This document shows, piece by piece, positions 36,441 through 46,964 of a DNA stretch of 64,000 bases. The DNA is from Cycas panzhihuaensis (Eukaryota; Cycadophyta): positions 190,161,741 to 190,225,740 of the forward strand of contig CM041465.1 of NCBI GenBank assembly GCA_023213395.1, written 5' to 3'. Positions within the stretch are counted from its first letter, which is position 1, and every line of letters begins with the position of its first letter. A model generated the notes under the pieces. The model saw only the letters and a program-made list of their open reading frames with translations. It searched no databases and was not told where the DNA came from. The position numbers were made by a program, and so were the translations under genes.

Positions 36441-36914
36441 TGGAGGCAACTTGGCCTTAGAGCCTCAATCTTTGACTGATTAAAGAAGATGGTAATATGA
36501 TCATCGTACTCTATCCTATTTTTGAAAACCCTTTATATGTGTGAAAGAATAAGAGTAAATCTCTACTCTATCCCATTTGTGAAAACTACATGTGGACACA
36601 GAAGGATAAGGCTTGTACTAGTTTTAGAAAATCAAAACTTGTGAAAACCCGAAAGGACATAGGAGATGACCAAATGGTATATGGAGACTTAATAGATCAA
36701 GCTACACATTTAAGTTGGTTAGTTATCAAGTTACATCAAGAGCTACCTTAGCTATTTTAATTTATAAAAGGGGCTATAGATATTAAAAAGTCTATGGGTT
36801 TTTGTTCCCAATGAGGGTTTTTCCAAAAAAGTGTCATTTAAAATTTTAATATAATAATGAGGCTCAAATAAATACCTCCTAGAATATATTCTCTCAAAAT
36901 GACATTCCACCATT

Positions 36915-36924
36915 AAGGTGGGGG
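36915..36924 (+). other. Polypurine tract of Copia-2
   Basis: A purine-rich run (AAGGTGGGG) ends two bases before the 3' LTR. Confidence 0.75.
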
Positions 36925-36925
36925 T

Positions 36926-37237
36926 TGAAAGAGGTTAATGTATCAAGGTCCTTTGTGTAGATTAATTAAGTGACCTTAGGATATATCATTAGCATTAATC
37001 TCTTAAGAAAATGTGCTTTATATGAATTTAGATCTAATTTCATGTTCATGTTATTAAGCAAAAGAATCTTAATTGTAATACTCATCCTTAATAATAAAAG
37101 ATGAAATCTCAAAAAGGGATTCATTATTCATTCTTACCTCTAAGCTTTACTTTCATATCTTGTTTTGTCTCTTTTTTATTCTCCATTGTCATTGTATGCA
37201 TGTGAGTGATTTATTCCCTAGATCCATCCTTCCTTCA
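36926..37237 (+). repeat. 3' LTR of Copia-2
   Basis: TGAAAGAGG...CCTTCA, followed by the ATTAT duplication. A truncated copy lies at 44850-44955. Confidence 0.88.
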
Positions 37238-37242
37238 ATTAT

Positions 37243-37490
37243 GACATTTAAAAGACTACAAAGGCAAAATTAAGAGCTTGTAGAGCTCACATATAACTCT
37301 AACAAAGACTCTTTTTAATTGTATTTCCAATCATTATTACTAATGATGTTGTAATTCTAGGAATATATTCTTAAAGAAGTTGCTTATAGTCTCATTTAGT
37401 AAGATGTAAGACATTTTTTTATAGTTACTCTTGTAATATTTTCTAGCATATTTATTTGGCCATGTAGGATGACATGTTCCTAAATTGATA
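37243..37490. other. Unique AT-rich spacer
   Basis: No coding or repeat was recognised. This stretch is absent from the duplicated copy at 44956-44965, where the junction skips it. Confidence 0.5.
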
Positions 37491-38401
37491 TCATACCTGA
37501 AAGAGTTATCTAGTAGACTAGATGTCATAATAATTGGTTACCCATATGGTCCAATAGATGGAACATCTTTCATATGGACATCAACAACATTTCATATTTA
37601 TTTAACCAACTTATATTCTAGTTAATAATCAAATTTATATTATTGATGTGAGATTTCATGTTATATAATTGTATATTAGAGGGAGGAATAGTGAATAGTA
37701 ATATTTAATTACATTGAATGTCATCCCTAACGTATTTTATACTTTCTTAGTATTTAGTGAATATTATATTATAATCATCTTAACATGTGTACCACTTGAG
37801 AAGTATGCTAACACACAAAGGTTGACTTAGAGTGTTCTTCATATGAGGTAAGGGGTTTTATAAATACATACTTAATTATTTTAGTAATCAAAAGTTTGGT
37901 CATTCTTCCATATATCTATTTTGTATATTACTTATACATATTTTATTATATTATGTCTGTTTATCCATCTTATACTCACATTCATTTATCTATTGTATGT
38001 CCTTATTAGGTCCATTTTTATAGTTCTTAGCTTCTATATAGTATCCCTAATATTTTACTATTAGAAAATCATGTTCAAATCCAACATTTATAACCATCCA
38101 TATCTAATATTTATTTCACCTACATATTTCTAATTAGTTACCATATATACTACTTGTTCGTATATGATTCCCTTTATATCTTTTATTCCTTACCTTTAGT
38201 TCATGCCAACTAATTCAACTCTCACTTTTTATACATTCTTCCCATAAACTCTAATTATATTCATTGTTCCCTCTTCTTATTCATGCATACTTTGTCTTGT
38301 CATCCTTAAATTATTTCTCTTCTTTCGAGTTAAATCCACATGGATTGAATATAATAACCCATAATACATGAGCTTGAAAATCTACCATATTGTTATGAAC
38401 C

Positions 38402-38418
38402 AAAAGTCACTTCATGTC
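38402..38418 (+). repeat. Target-site duplication of the LINE, left copy
   Basis: AAAAGTCACTTCATGTC, identical to 41769-41785. The uninterrupted site is present in D2 (near 45892) and D3 (near 47497). Confidence 0.9.
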
Positions 38419-39730
38419 TATGGTTGATCGCCTCGAGGAGATTCTTATTAAAGAAGAAATTCACTGGAGGTAGAAGTCTAGGGCCGCTTGGTTCACTGAA
38501 GGGGATAGAAACACTAAATTTTTTCACATGACTACAGTAAGGCATAGAATGAGTAATAGGATAACCAACCTTCACAAGGAAGATAGCTCAGCTATTCATT
38601 CCACAGAGGACATGAAGGACCTGGCCAGTGATTATTTCAAAGATCTTTTTATTGAACCACTAGAAGAGAAAATGGATGTCAGGAAGGATTTATTGCGAAA
38701 CATTCCCTGCTTGGTTAATGAATCTCAGAACTCCTGGATGACTGCACCTTTTACTCAAGAAGAGGTCAAATCGGCAATTTTTGGTATGAAGAGAGATAAA
38801 GCTCCGAGCCCAAATGGCTTGCCTCTAGGGTTTTTCTAGGAATTTTGGGATATAATTAAGGACAATCTTATGGAGGCATTGCAAGAGTTTCATTTGAACC
38901 ACAAGATCCTTCAAGAATGGCAAGCCACATTTCTAGTTCTTATCCTAAATAAGGAGGGGGCTAACAGGATGGAGGAGTTCAGCCTTATCAGCCTTTGCAA
39001 TGTCAAATATAAGATCCTAACTAAGGTTATGGTCAACAGATTAAAAAGGATTATGCCCAGCATTATTTCCCAAAATTAGGATGGCTTTATTCAAGGTAGA
39101 TAGATCACAAATGGTATTATTATGGTCTATGAAACCATCCACTCAGCTAAGAAGAGAAAGGCGCCCACGATAATTATCAAGATTGATCTTTCGAAGGCTT
39201 TTGATAGAGTCTCATGGGACTGCCTCTTGGAGTGTCTGGAAGCATTTGGATTTGATGAGAAATGGTGGGCCTAGATTAAGCTTTGTATCTCTAGCCCACA
39301 ATACTCAGTTATTATCAATGATACCTCATCCATATTTTTTTCAAGTCACAGAGGTTTGAGACAAGGAGATCCCCTATCTCCCTTCCTCTTTATTTCCATG
39401 GCTGAAATGCTGGGTAGAGCCATGGAGGCTGCCAAGAGGCAAGGTCTTATTAGAGGATTAAAACCAACATCTGGGGTAGACAATGTTGTCCACCACCAAT
39501 TTATGGATGACAACATCTTTTTGGGGAGGGCGTCTATTAAATATGCCTCCATGATTAAAGAAGGCATGAGGAGTTTCGAATTAGCCATGAACCAAAAGGT
39601 TAATTTGAGCAAGAGTAGTGTTTATTTTATAAACACCCAAGGGACTACCCAAAGTAGGATCAGTGGCATCCTTGAGATGCGAATCAGGATTCTTCCAACA
39701 ACTTCCTTGGTATACCTCTCTTTGTAGGAA
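38419..39730 (+). pseudogene. LINE reverse transcriptase
   Basis: RT blocks in order: SAIFGMKRDKAPSPNGLPLGFF (usual DKAPGPDG), FSLISLCNVKYKILTKVMVNRL (usual RPISL-CN-YKIIAK-LA-RL), KIDLSKAFDRVSWD with the first catalytic Asp, LRQGDPLSPFLF, and at 39500-39511 FMDD in place of the usual FADD. Stops occur at 38838, near 39077 and in other places between the open pieces. It would copy LINE RNA at a nicked target. It is dead. Confidence 0.88.
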
Positions 39731-41760
39731 AAATGACCAAGGACTTGTGGAACCCTCTTCTTGACCGAATATAAAGGAAGCTTGCTAACTCAAAAGGTGC
39801 TCTTCTAAGCCTAGTAGGGAAGCTTCAACTAGTGGCCACATATCTCCAAAGTATTCAAGTTTTCTAGATGTTTATCATTAGAATGCTGGTGGGCATCTCG
39901 AATATATTGGAATCCATCCAGAAGAGATTTCTCAGGTCTAAGTTGAGGAGAAGGATAGAATCCACCTCATGAGCTCGAGCAAAGTATATACTCTGAAATA
40001 GGCTGGGGGCCTAAATCTAAGAAGAATATCAACTTTCAATTATGCCCTGGTGGCCAAATTAGTGCAGCGCTTGATTAAAGGTGGTAAAAGACTGTGGGAG
40101 AAGATCCTCATCTAGAAGTATCTCCAAGGTGGATCACTCCTAGAGAACTTGATTACTCCCTCTAGCTTAGTGATTTGGAGGAGCATCCTTAAAGCTTGGA
40201 ACATGGTAAGAGCAGGATTGAAGTGGAAACTAGGCAATAGAAACGTCATAAGATTTTGGGAGGATGCTTGGTGTAGGGATAAAGGTTTGAAGCATTACCT
40301 TGAATTAGTCCCCCCTCCAGGTCCCATGTGAAAGGAAATTTGGCCTCTACATGAGGGATTATTAGACTGGGGTGGGGAGAGATAAAAAGTGGAGGAACTT
40401 GGAAGAACTCTAGTACAACAGCTTACTTCAGAATGGCCTTAATAAGCTTAAAAGGATTTTAGATAAATGTTATATTCTTAGGATGGCCACAACGAATAAT
40501 ATAGTTTGGCCTTTAAACTAATCTGGAGAGTACTCTGTCAAGTAAGGTTATCTCTTCCTCTGCACTAAGAGAGGAGACAAAAGGAATGAGACTCTGGAAG
40601 GGGTGTGGAAACTGGATCTCATTCCCAAGATTGCAGTCTTTTAGTAGGTGTGCCTTAGGAAAAAAAATTCTCACTCTAGACAATCTTAAGAAGAGAGGCT
40701 TCCATACCACAATAGATACATCTTGTGCTACAGAGCGAAGGAATCTGTAGACCATATTTTCCTCTTGTGTCCATTCTCGAGAGAGGTTTGGGGGCTTTCA
40801 CTAGGCTCCTTGGGGGTGAAGTGGACTTTTTATAAGAACGTTGTGGACCAATGGGCTTATTGGCAGAGTCCCTTTAGGAGTAGAGTTTTAAGTAGTCTGT
40901 GGGAAAGCGCTTTCCTAGTACTAGCATGGAACATCTGGAAGGAAAGGAATAGAAGAAATTTTCAAGAGAGACAAATGGACCCACATACTATTTTCAGTAA
41001 AATCCATGCTGAGATAAGGGAAAATGCCAACAATAACAAGGACAAACAAATCGCTCCACGGGAAAATAAGATTATATAAAATTGGGGGAATAAGCTCATT
41101 ATTAAGGCAACTAAGGCAAGATCTAGCTCTTGGACTCCTTCGCAAGAGCTCTGCTTAAAGATTAACTTCGATGGAGATTCAAAAGGTAACCCTGGGGAGG
41201 CAGGGGGTGGAGTATTTTGTAGAGATGCTAAAGGGAATCCTATATAGGCCTTTGCTGACTTTTATGATCATCAAACGAATCATTTTGTAGAAATGTCTGC
41301 TATGCTCCAGGCGTTGATCTAGCTCTAGATGGGGGTCCCAAGAGGCTGGTTATGGAAGGGGACTCCATGATGGTCATAAATTCGTTAACAGGTAAGGCTT
41401 CCCCAGATTGGAAATATCAATCTATGGTTAAAGATGCTAAGGAGAGTCTAAAGGACATGGAGGATGTTTAATTTTGCGACACATTTAGGGAAGGAAATAA
41501 ATCGGCTGATTTTTTGGCTAATTGGGGAGTTAGGCATAAAAAATTTAATATCTGAAGGGAGAACTTTCCTGAGGAACTTATGATTTTGGTTGAGAAAGAT
41601 AGGATTCATGTTAGCTAGCCATGGGGCTTGCCCTGGCTTTTTCTTTACCTAAATTGTAGGGTTGTCATGGTTAATATGGCTGGGTTGTTGTCTGATATTT
41701 GATGTACTAGGTTGTGGGATCCTGTATTCAAACCCACAATTAATTCATTTTTACCTTATC
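39731..41760 (+). pseudogene. LINE C-terminal region with zf-RVT and RNase H
   Basis: 40149-40331 has the 'GLKWKLGNRNVIRFWEDAW' block typical of plant L1 ORF2. 40723-41079 holds CYRAKESVDHIFLLCPFSRE, the zf-RVT Cys-x-x-x-x-E-(S/T)-x-x-H-x-(F/L)-x-x-C motif. From about 41155 the frame KINFDGDSKGNPGEAGGGV starts an RNase H domain with its first Asp, followed by VMEGDSMMVI and 'NKSADFLANW', which carry the later acidic residues. Several stops. Confidence 0.8.
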
Positions 41761-41768
41761 AGAAAAAA

Positions 41769-41785
41769 AAAAGTCACTTCATGTC
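41769..41785 (+). repeat. Target-site duplication of the LINE, right copy
   Basis: Identical to 38402-38418, directly after the A tail. Confidence 0.9.
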
Positions 41786-42089
41786 AAGTAAATTAGCATA
41801 TTTTGTTGGTAAAACTAGCACATCCCTCATGTTTGAATAATTATTCATTAGTATTTAAAGTGTAGAGAAGTGATGGTGGGATATTGTAAATATGTTCTTA
41901 GAACATTACTTGTTTAGACGAAGTTGTAGCAATGATGATTCTCAAAGAGCCCTTGACTTGAAGAGGACCAATACTCATTACTTCTACTCTTTCTTTATAC
42001 TATTCTTAATTATTATTTAATGTAATTTTGTTATTATATATAGTTCCAACTATGGGTAATGTTATTAGACCTGTTAGGTTTATAACAAG

Positions 42090-42101
42090 TGGTATCAGAG
42101 C
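42090..42101 (+). other. Primer-binding-site sequence after the D1 LTR
   Basis: TGGTATCAGAGC, an exact copia initiator-Met site. The D2 equivalent is TGGTATTAGAGT at 46203-46214. Confidence 0.7.
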
Positions 42102-44325
42102 TTTACAAATGACTACAATACCTTAAATTAATGTTTAGTAAGTTGTGAAAGCTAGAGTCATGTCATAATTATAGTGGCCTCTCTAAAACGACTACTTATT
42201 AGACTTTGGATTAACCATTTGGATGCCAAGTTATTCAACTTAGTCATAAACCTCATTAAGTACTCATTAATGTTAATAGGCACCTTAGAATATTATTAGT
42301 CACTTCAAATTCTAGATGGGGTATCTTTAAATCTCATGTGATGGTTGGGAATAATAACACACCTATTTCTATTCTTTAAAAAATTCCCTTGTGATATCGA
42401 GGTAATGGGTTTGCTAGTCTAGTTAGTTATAGTCATTAACAGATTATGACACCTATTTCTTGATTTGAATTATAGAACCATATTTTTTTATGGAAAATAT
42501 AGTAGAGGTTGGGTATGGCATATGGATTATTAGGAGTAGGTTAGACACCCCATCTAGTGATGTGCTCATAGTCATAGTGTTATTGCAAGCGAGGTTAGTC
42601 AATAGGTTAACATAGAAATAGAGGCAATATAACTATTTTAAAAAGATACATCTATGCCTTCTAAAATATTGTAGTGTTTTTCTATATATATATATATATA
42701 TAAACATTCTTGTCAATCCTTATGGCTTGGGGTAAGTCTTATGTAATTTGTCTATAGCTTCTTGTGCTAAAACATCATTATGTGTAGCGAAGGAAATCAT
42801 TAGATAACTAAAGACAAAGGGCATAACCATATAGTCAGGAAAATCATTTCCATTTAAAACACAAGTATTAAACATAAAATTCTCATTTGCTAATGTGTAA
42901 ATAACATTAACCTTGATTATATAGATATTCAAGTCTATCCCCTCAATGAAGATCCATGATCATACGAGACTGGATACATGACTAGTTACTCAATTATAAG
43001 GTGCTAAGTAAATCTTTTAGACTTCCATTAAATCTTTTAAACCCCTTAGTTATTAGACGACAATAATTTCTCACTATAAATTCATAATCTAATATTGGCT
43101 ACTCCATTATGATATATGCTTTATCATCATTAATATGAGTAATTACATGACCTATTTTGGTGTTAAATACTTTAAGATATTTATGTCAAAAGTAAAAGGA
43201 TTTCTTACATATTTTGTGAGAAATGGCTAAAGATTTCTAGAGATTAAAAGTCAGCCAAACATTAACAATTTTTAGCATTTCGTTTTACAATTTTGTGTTT
43301 TTTTTGGTAATCTTATCTTTTATATATAATTTAATAGGTAAAATAATTAAGTCAAGGATGATCTAGAGCTTTATTTAGAAATAACTACATTAAAACAAGG
43401 GAAAACACACATTCAAAAGGCATGCAACACCTACTTACCTTAGGAAAACATGGTTTAGAAGGTGAATGAGCTCACTATGCCAAGGAGCTCGAACAATATG
43501 TATACATAGTAACATTATTATAGGGACTAGTGAAAATACTATGTGATTTAGTTGACAAACTCACTTAGCAAAGGATGTGGGTAAGGTCATGCACCTAAAG
43601 AGGGAGGAAGGCACATTTGGAGATAAATAAATTATTAAGAGAGAAATAATTCGACTAAATAAATTCAAGGGGATTGAAGGTTTAATATTACAACATACGA
43701 AGGTTTGGTCACAACTTCTTGATCTAGATATAGGCTAGGACATATAGGCATGGTTAGTGAAAATACAAATTTATTTTGACATCTACCCATATTTATATAG
43801 AGAAAAAATATTTCTTATATCTTTATGATTAAATAATAGAACCCTATAGTGGTTCAATTGGTGGTATGAAGATTAGAAGAATGCATCGTAATTGAACATT
43901 CTTCAATTATGTAATATATGAGAAGTATAAAGATACTTGGAATAGGGATTAGTACTCTAGCCCTCATTATCTTCAACATAATATAATTGTGTAATAATAT
44001 ATATAAAAAATTTAAAAATTACAAAGTATGTTTTCCACCAAGTTAGATGATCAAGAACTATTACAGATATATGTTATAAGACTTATTGAAAATATTTAGT
44101 ATACATTGAAAACTAGAAAAGTTGTCAGCGTCCCATAAACAATGTTAAAAGTAAACACAATTCCTCTTAGAAGTGGGTATGAATCTAATGACTCCAAAAC
44201 CAAACTATTAATTCAAGCACTAGTGACTTTCAAATAATAAGAGAACCATTAGTCTTATTTAGGGTTGCACACCTTAAACAAGAGACTCATTTAGTGGCTG
44301 AGTAATGAGATTCGCGTACAACAAT

Positions 44326-44410
44326 TCATCACATGTACATCTTATTGAAGATAATAATAAGGCACATGACAAATGCTTGATCTATTCTGGGCTACACCAC
44401 AACTCTTAAT
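44326..44410 (-). pseudogene. Truncated duplicate of LOR exon 3
   Basis: Minus-strand reading DQAFVMCLIIIFNKMYM and a stop, clearly homologous to the last exon of the gene at 49070-49201 (DQAFVMCLVIIFNQMHML). It starts at a breakpoint part-way through the exon, has an in-frame TAG where the gene has CAG, and has no promoter or other exons. It is a by-product of the tandem duplication. Confidence 0.9.
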
Positions 44411-44956
44411 AAGATGGCAACAGGATCATCATACTCTATTCTATTAGTAAAAACCCCTTATGGACATGAAAGAATAAGAGTAATTCGCTACTCTATTCTA
44501 TTTGTGAAAATCCCATGTAGACACGGAAGGATAAAGGTTGTATTAGTTTTAGAAAATCGGAACCTATGAAAACTCGAAAGGCATAGGGGATGACCAAGTG
44601 GTATATGGAGACACAGTAGATCAAGATGAACATTTAAGCTGGTTAGCTATCAAGCTACATCAAGAGCCACCTTAGCCATTTTAATTTATAAAAGGGGCTA
44701 TAGATCTTAGAAAGTTTGTGGGTTTTTATTCCCCATGAAGGTTTTTCCTCAAAAGTACCATTTAGAATTTTAATGTAATAATGAGGCTCAAATAAAAACC
44801 TCATAGAGTAGATTTTCTCAAAATCACCTTCCACCATTAATGCAGGCCGGGGGGGGATTGAAAGAGGTTAATGTATTAAAGTCCTTTGTGTAGATTAATT
44901 AAGTGACCTTAGGATATATTGTTAGCATTAGTCCCCTAATAAAATACACTTTATGT
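44411..44956 (+). repeat. Duplicated 3' end of Copia-2
   Basis: Aligns with 36486-37026: the end of the copia 3' region, purine tract and about the first 100 bases of the 3' LTR (starting near 44853). The right edge jumps to sequence equivalent to 37491, skipping about 460 bases. Its presence between D1 and D2 shows that the tandem duplication included the end of Copia-2. Confidence 0.8.
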
Positions 44957-44964
44957 TAATAGAA

Positions 44965-46960
44965 CCTCGTACTTGAAGGAGTTACCTAGTAGACTAGTAG
45001 TCATAATAATTAGTTACCCATGTGGTCCAATAGATAGAACATCTTTCATATGTACATCAATAACATTTTATATTTATTTAACCAACTTATATTCTAGTTA
45101 ATTTAAAGATCAAATTTATATTGTCGATGTGACATTTCATATTATAGAATTATATATTAAAGGGATGGATGTTGAATAGTAATATCTAATTACATTAAAT
45201 ATTATCCTTAACCTATTTTATATTTTCTTAGTATTTAGTGAATATTATATTGTAATCACCTTAACATATTTACCACTTGAGAAGTATGCTAGCACATAAA
45301 GGTTAACCTAAAGTGGTCCTCATATGAGGTCAGGGATTTTACAAATATATACTTAATTCATTTAATAATCTAAAGTTTAGTCATTCTTGCACATATTTAT
45401 TTTGTATATTACCTATACATATTTCATTATATTATGTTTATTTATCCATCTTACACTCACTTTCATTTATCTATTGTATGTCCTTGTTAGGTTCATTTTC
45501 ATAATTTTTAGCTTCTATATATTATCCCTAATATTTTTCTATTGGAGCATCATGTTCAAATCTAACATTTATAACCCTACATATCTAATATTTATTTCAC
45601 ATACATACTTCTAATTAGTTGCGATACATACCACTTGTTTGTATATGATTACCTTTATATCTTTTATTCCTTACCTTCAATTCATGCCAACTAATTTAAC
45701 TCTCACTTTTTATATATTCTTCCGATAGACTCTAATTATATTCTTCGCTCCCTCTTCTTATTCATGCTTACTTTGTCTTCTCATCTTTAAATTGTTTCCC
45801 TTCTTTCGAGCTAAATCCATATGGATTGAATATAATAACCCATAATACATGAGCTTTAAAATCTACCATATTGTTATGAATGAAAAGCCACTTCATGTCA
45901 AGTAAATTAGCATATATTCTTAGTAAAACTAGCACATCCCTCATGTTAAAATAATTATTCATCAGTATTTAAAGTGTAGAGAAGCGATGGAGGGACATTG
46001 TAGATATTTCATAGAACATTAGATGTTTAGAGGAAATTATAGCAATGATGTTTCTCAAAGAGCGCTTACCTTAAAGAGGGCCAATACTCATTAGTTCTAC
46101 TCATTCTTTATACTATTCTTGATTATTATTTAATGCAATTTTGTTACTCTATATAGATCCAACTGTGGGTAATATTATTAGACCTGTTAGGTTTATAACA
46201 AGTGGTATTAGAGTTTTAGGGATGACTAGAACACCTTAACTTAAGGTTGGGCAAGTTGTGAAAGCTATAGTTATGTCATAATTATATTGGGCTCTTTAAA
46301 ACAACCACTTATTGGACTTTGGATTAACCATTTGGATGCCAAGTAATTCAACTTAGTCATAAACCTCATTAGGTACTCTGTAAGTTAATGAGCACCTTAG
46401 AAGACTATTAGGGACTTCAAATTCTGGATGGGGTATCTTTAAATCTCATGTGATGGTTGGGAATAATAACACACCTATTTCTCTTCTTTAAAAAATTCTC
46501 TTTTGATATCGAGATAATGGGTTTGCTAGTCTAGTTAATTATAGTCATTAACAAATTATGACACCCATTTCTTGCTTTGAATTATAGAACCATATTTTTT
46601 TAAGGAAAATATAGTAGTGGTTGGGCATTGCATAGGGATTATTAAGAGTAGGTTAGACACCCCATCTAGTGATGTGCTCATAGTCATAGTGTTTTTGCAA
46701 GTGAGGTCAGTTAATAGGTTAATGTAGAAATAAAAGCGATATAACTATTTTGGAAAGATACATCTATGCATCCTAAAATATTATAGTATTTGTTTATATG
46801 TATATAAACATTCTTTCCAATCCTTATGGCTTGGGTTAAGTCTTGGGTGATTTGTCTATAGATTCTTGTGCTAAAAAATCATTATGTGCAGTGAAGAGAA
46901 TCACTAGATAACTCAAGTTAAAGGGCATAGCTATGTAGTCAGACAATTCATTATTGCCAC
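44965..46960. repeat. Tandem unit D2
   Basis: Aligns with D1 from 37491 to about 42835 but has no LINE. It contains the intact-length LTR 45170-46200 and the primer-site remnant 46203-46214. It is AT-rich and no gene was recognised. It ends near 46960, where D3 begins out of register. Confidence 0.85.
45170..46200 (+). repeat. Old LTR in D2
   Basis: TGTTGAATAGTAATATC...GGTTTATAACA, 1031 bases, with a purine run before it (AAAGGGATGGA) and a primer-like site after it. Confidence 0.65.
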
Positions 46961-46964
46961 TATT

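Larger units (their letters stand above)
25551..37237 (+). mobile_element. Copia-2: complete but degenerate Ty1/copia retrotransposon
   Basis: Both LTRs begin TGAAAGA and end CTTCA. The element is flanked by a perfect 5-base duplication ATTAT (25546-25550 and 37238-37242). A primer site follows the 5' LTR and a purine tract precedes the 3' LTR. Inside are remnants of gag, integrase, RT and RNase H in copia order, all broken by stops. A separate three-LTR composite (28336-32423) is inserted in gag. The internal part of the element without that insertion is about 7 kb. Confidence 0.9.
38419..41768 (+). mobile_element. 5'-truncated L1-type LINE
   Basis: It begins inside the ORF2 linker just before RT (frame with EEIHWRQKSRAAWFTEGDRN, the plant L1 signature), passes through RT, a zf-RVT Cys/His region and a C-terminal RNase H, and ends in an A-rich tail (41763-41772) abutting the target duplication. 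The endonuclease domain and ORF1 are missing through 5' truncation, the normal fate of LINE copies made by target-primed reverse transcription. Stops and frame changes make it inactive. Confidence 0.9.
37689..42087 (+). repeat. Old LTR in D1, interrupted by the LINE
   Basis: Without the LINE and one target copy it is 1032 bases, against 1031 for the D2 counterpart (45170-46200, TGTTGAATAG...TTATAACA). It is preceded by a purine run (GAGGGAGGAA) and followed two bases later by TGGTATCAGAGC. Confidence 0.65.
37491..44410. repeat. Tandem unit D1 (split by a LINE)
   Basis: Copy 1 of a three-copy array. It aligns with D2 (44965-46960) from its left end and with D3 (46965-49158) in its right part, ending inside a copy of LOR exon 3 at 44410. 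Without the LINE it is about 3.55 kb. It contains an old LTR of about 1.03 kb (37689-42087, LINE inside), a primer-site-like string at 42090-42101 and non-coding AT-rich DNA. The minus-strand frame 42720-42932 has no domain I can name. Confidence 0.8.

Noticed and set aside
42720-42932. A minus-strand 70-codon frame as a gene
   Set aside because: It begins in D1 only, the D2 counterpart carries differences that disturb it, and no family motif was certain.
45387-45614. A hydrophobic 75-codon plus-strand ORF as a membrane protein
   Set aside because: It is AT-rich low-complexity sequence within the D2 LTR. The D1 and D3 copies do not keep the frame.
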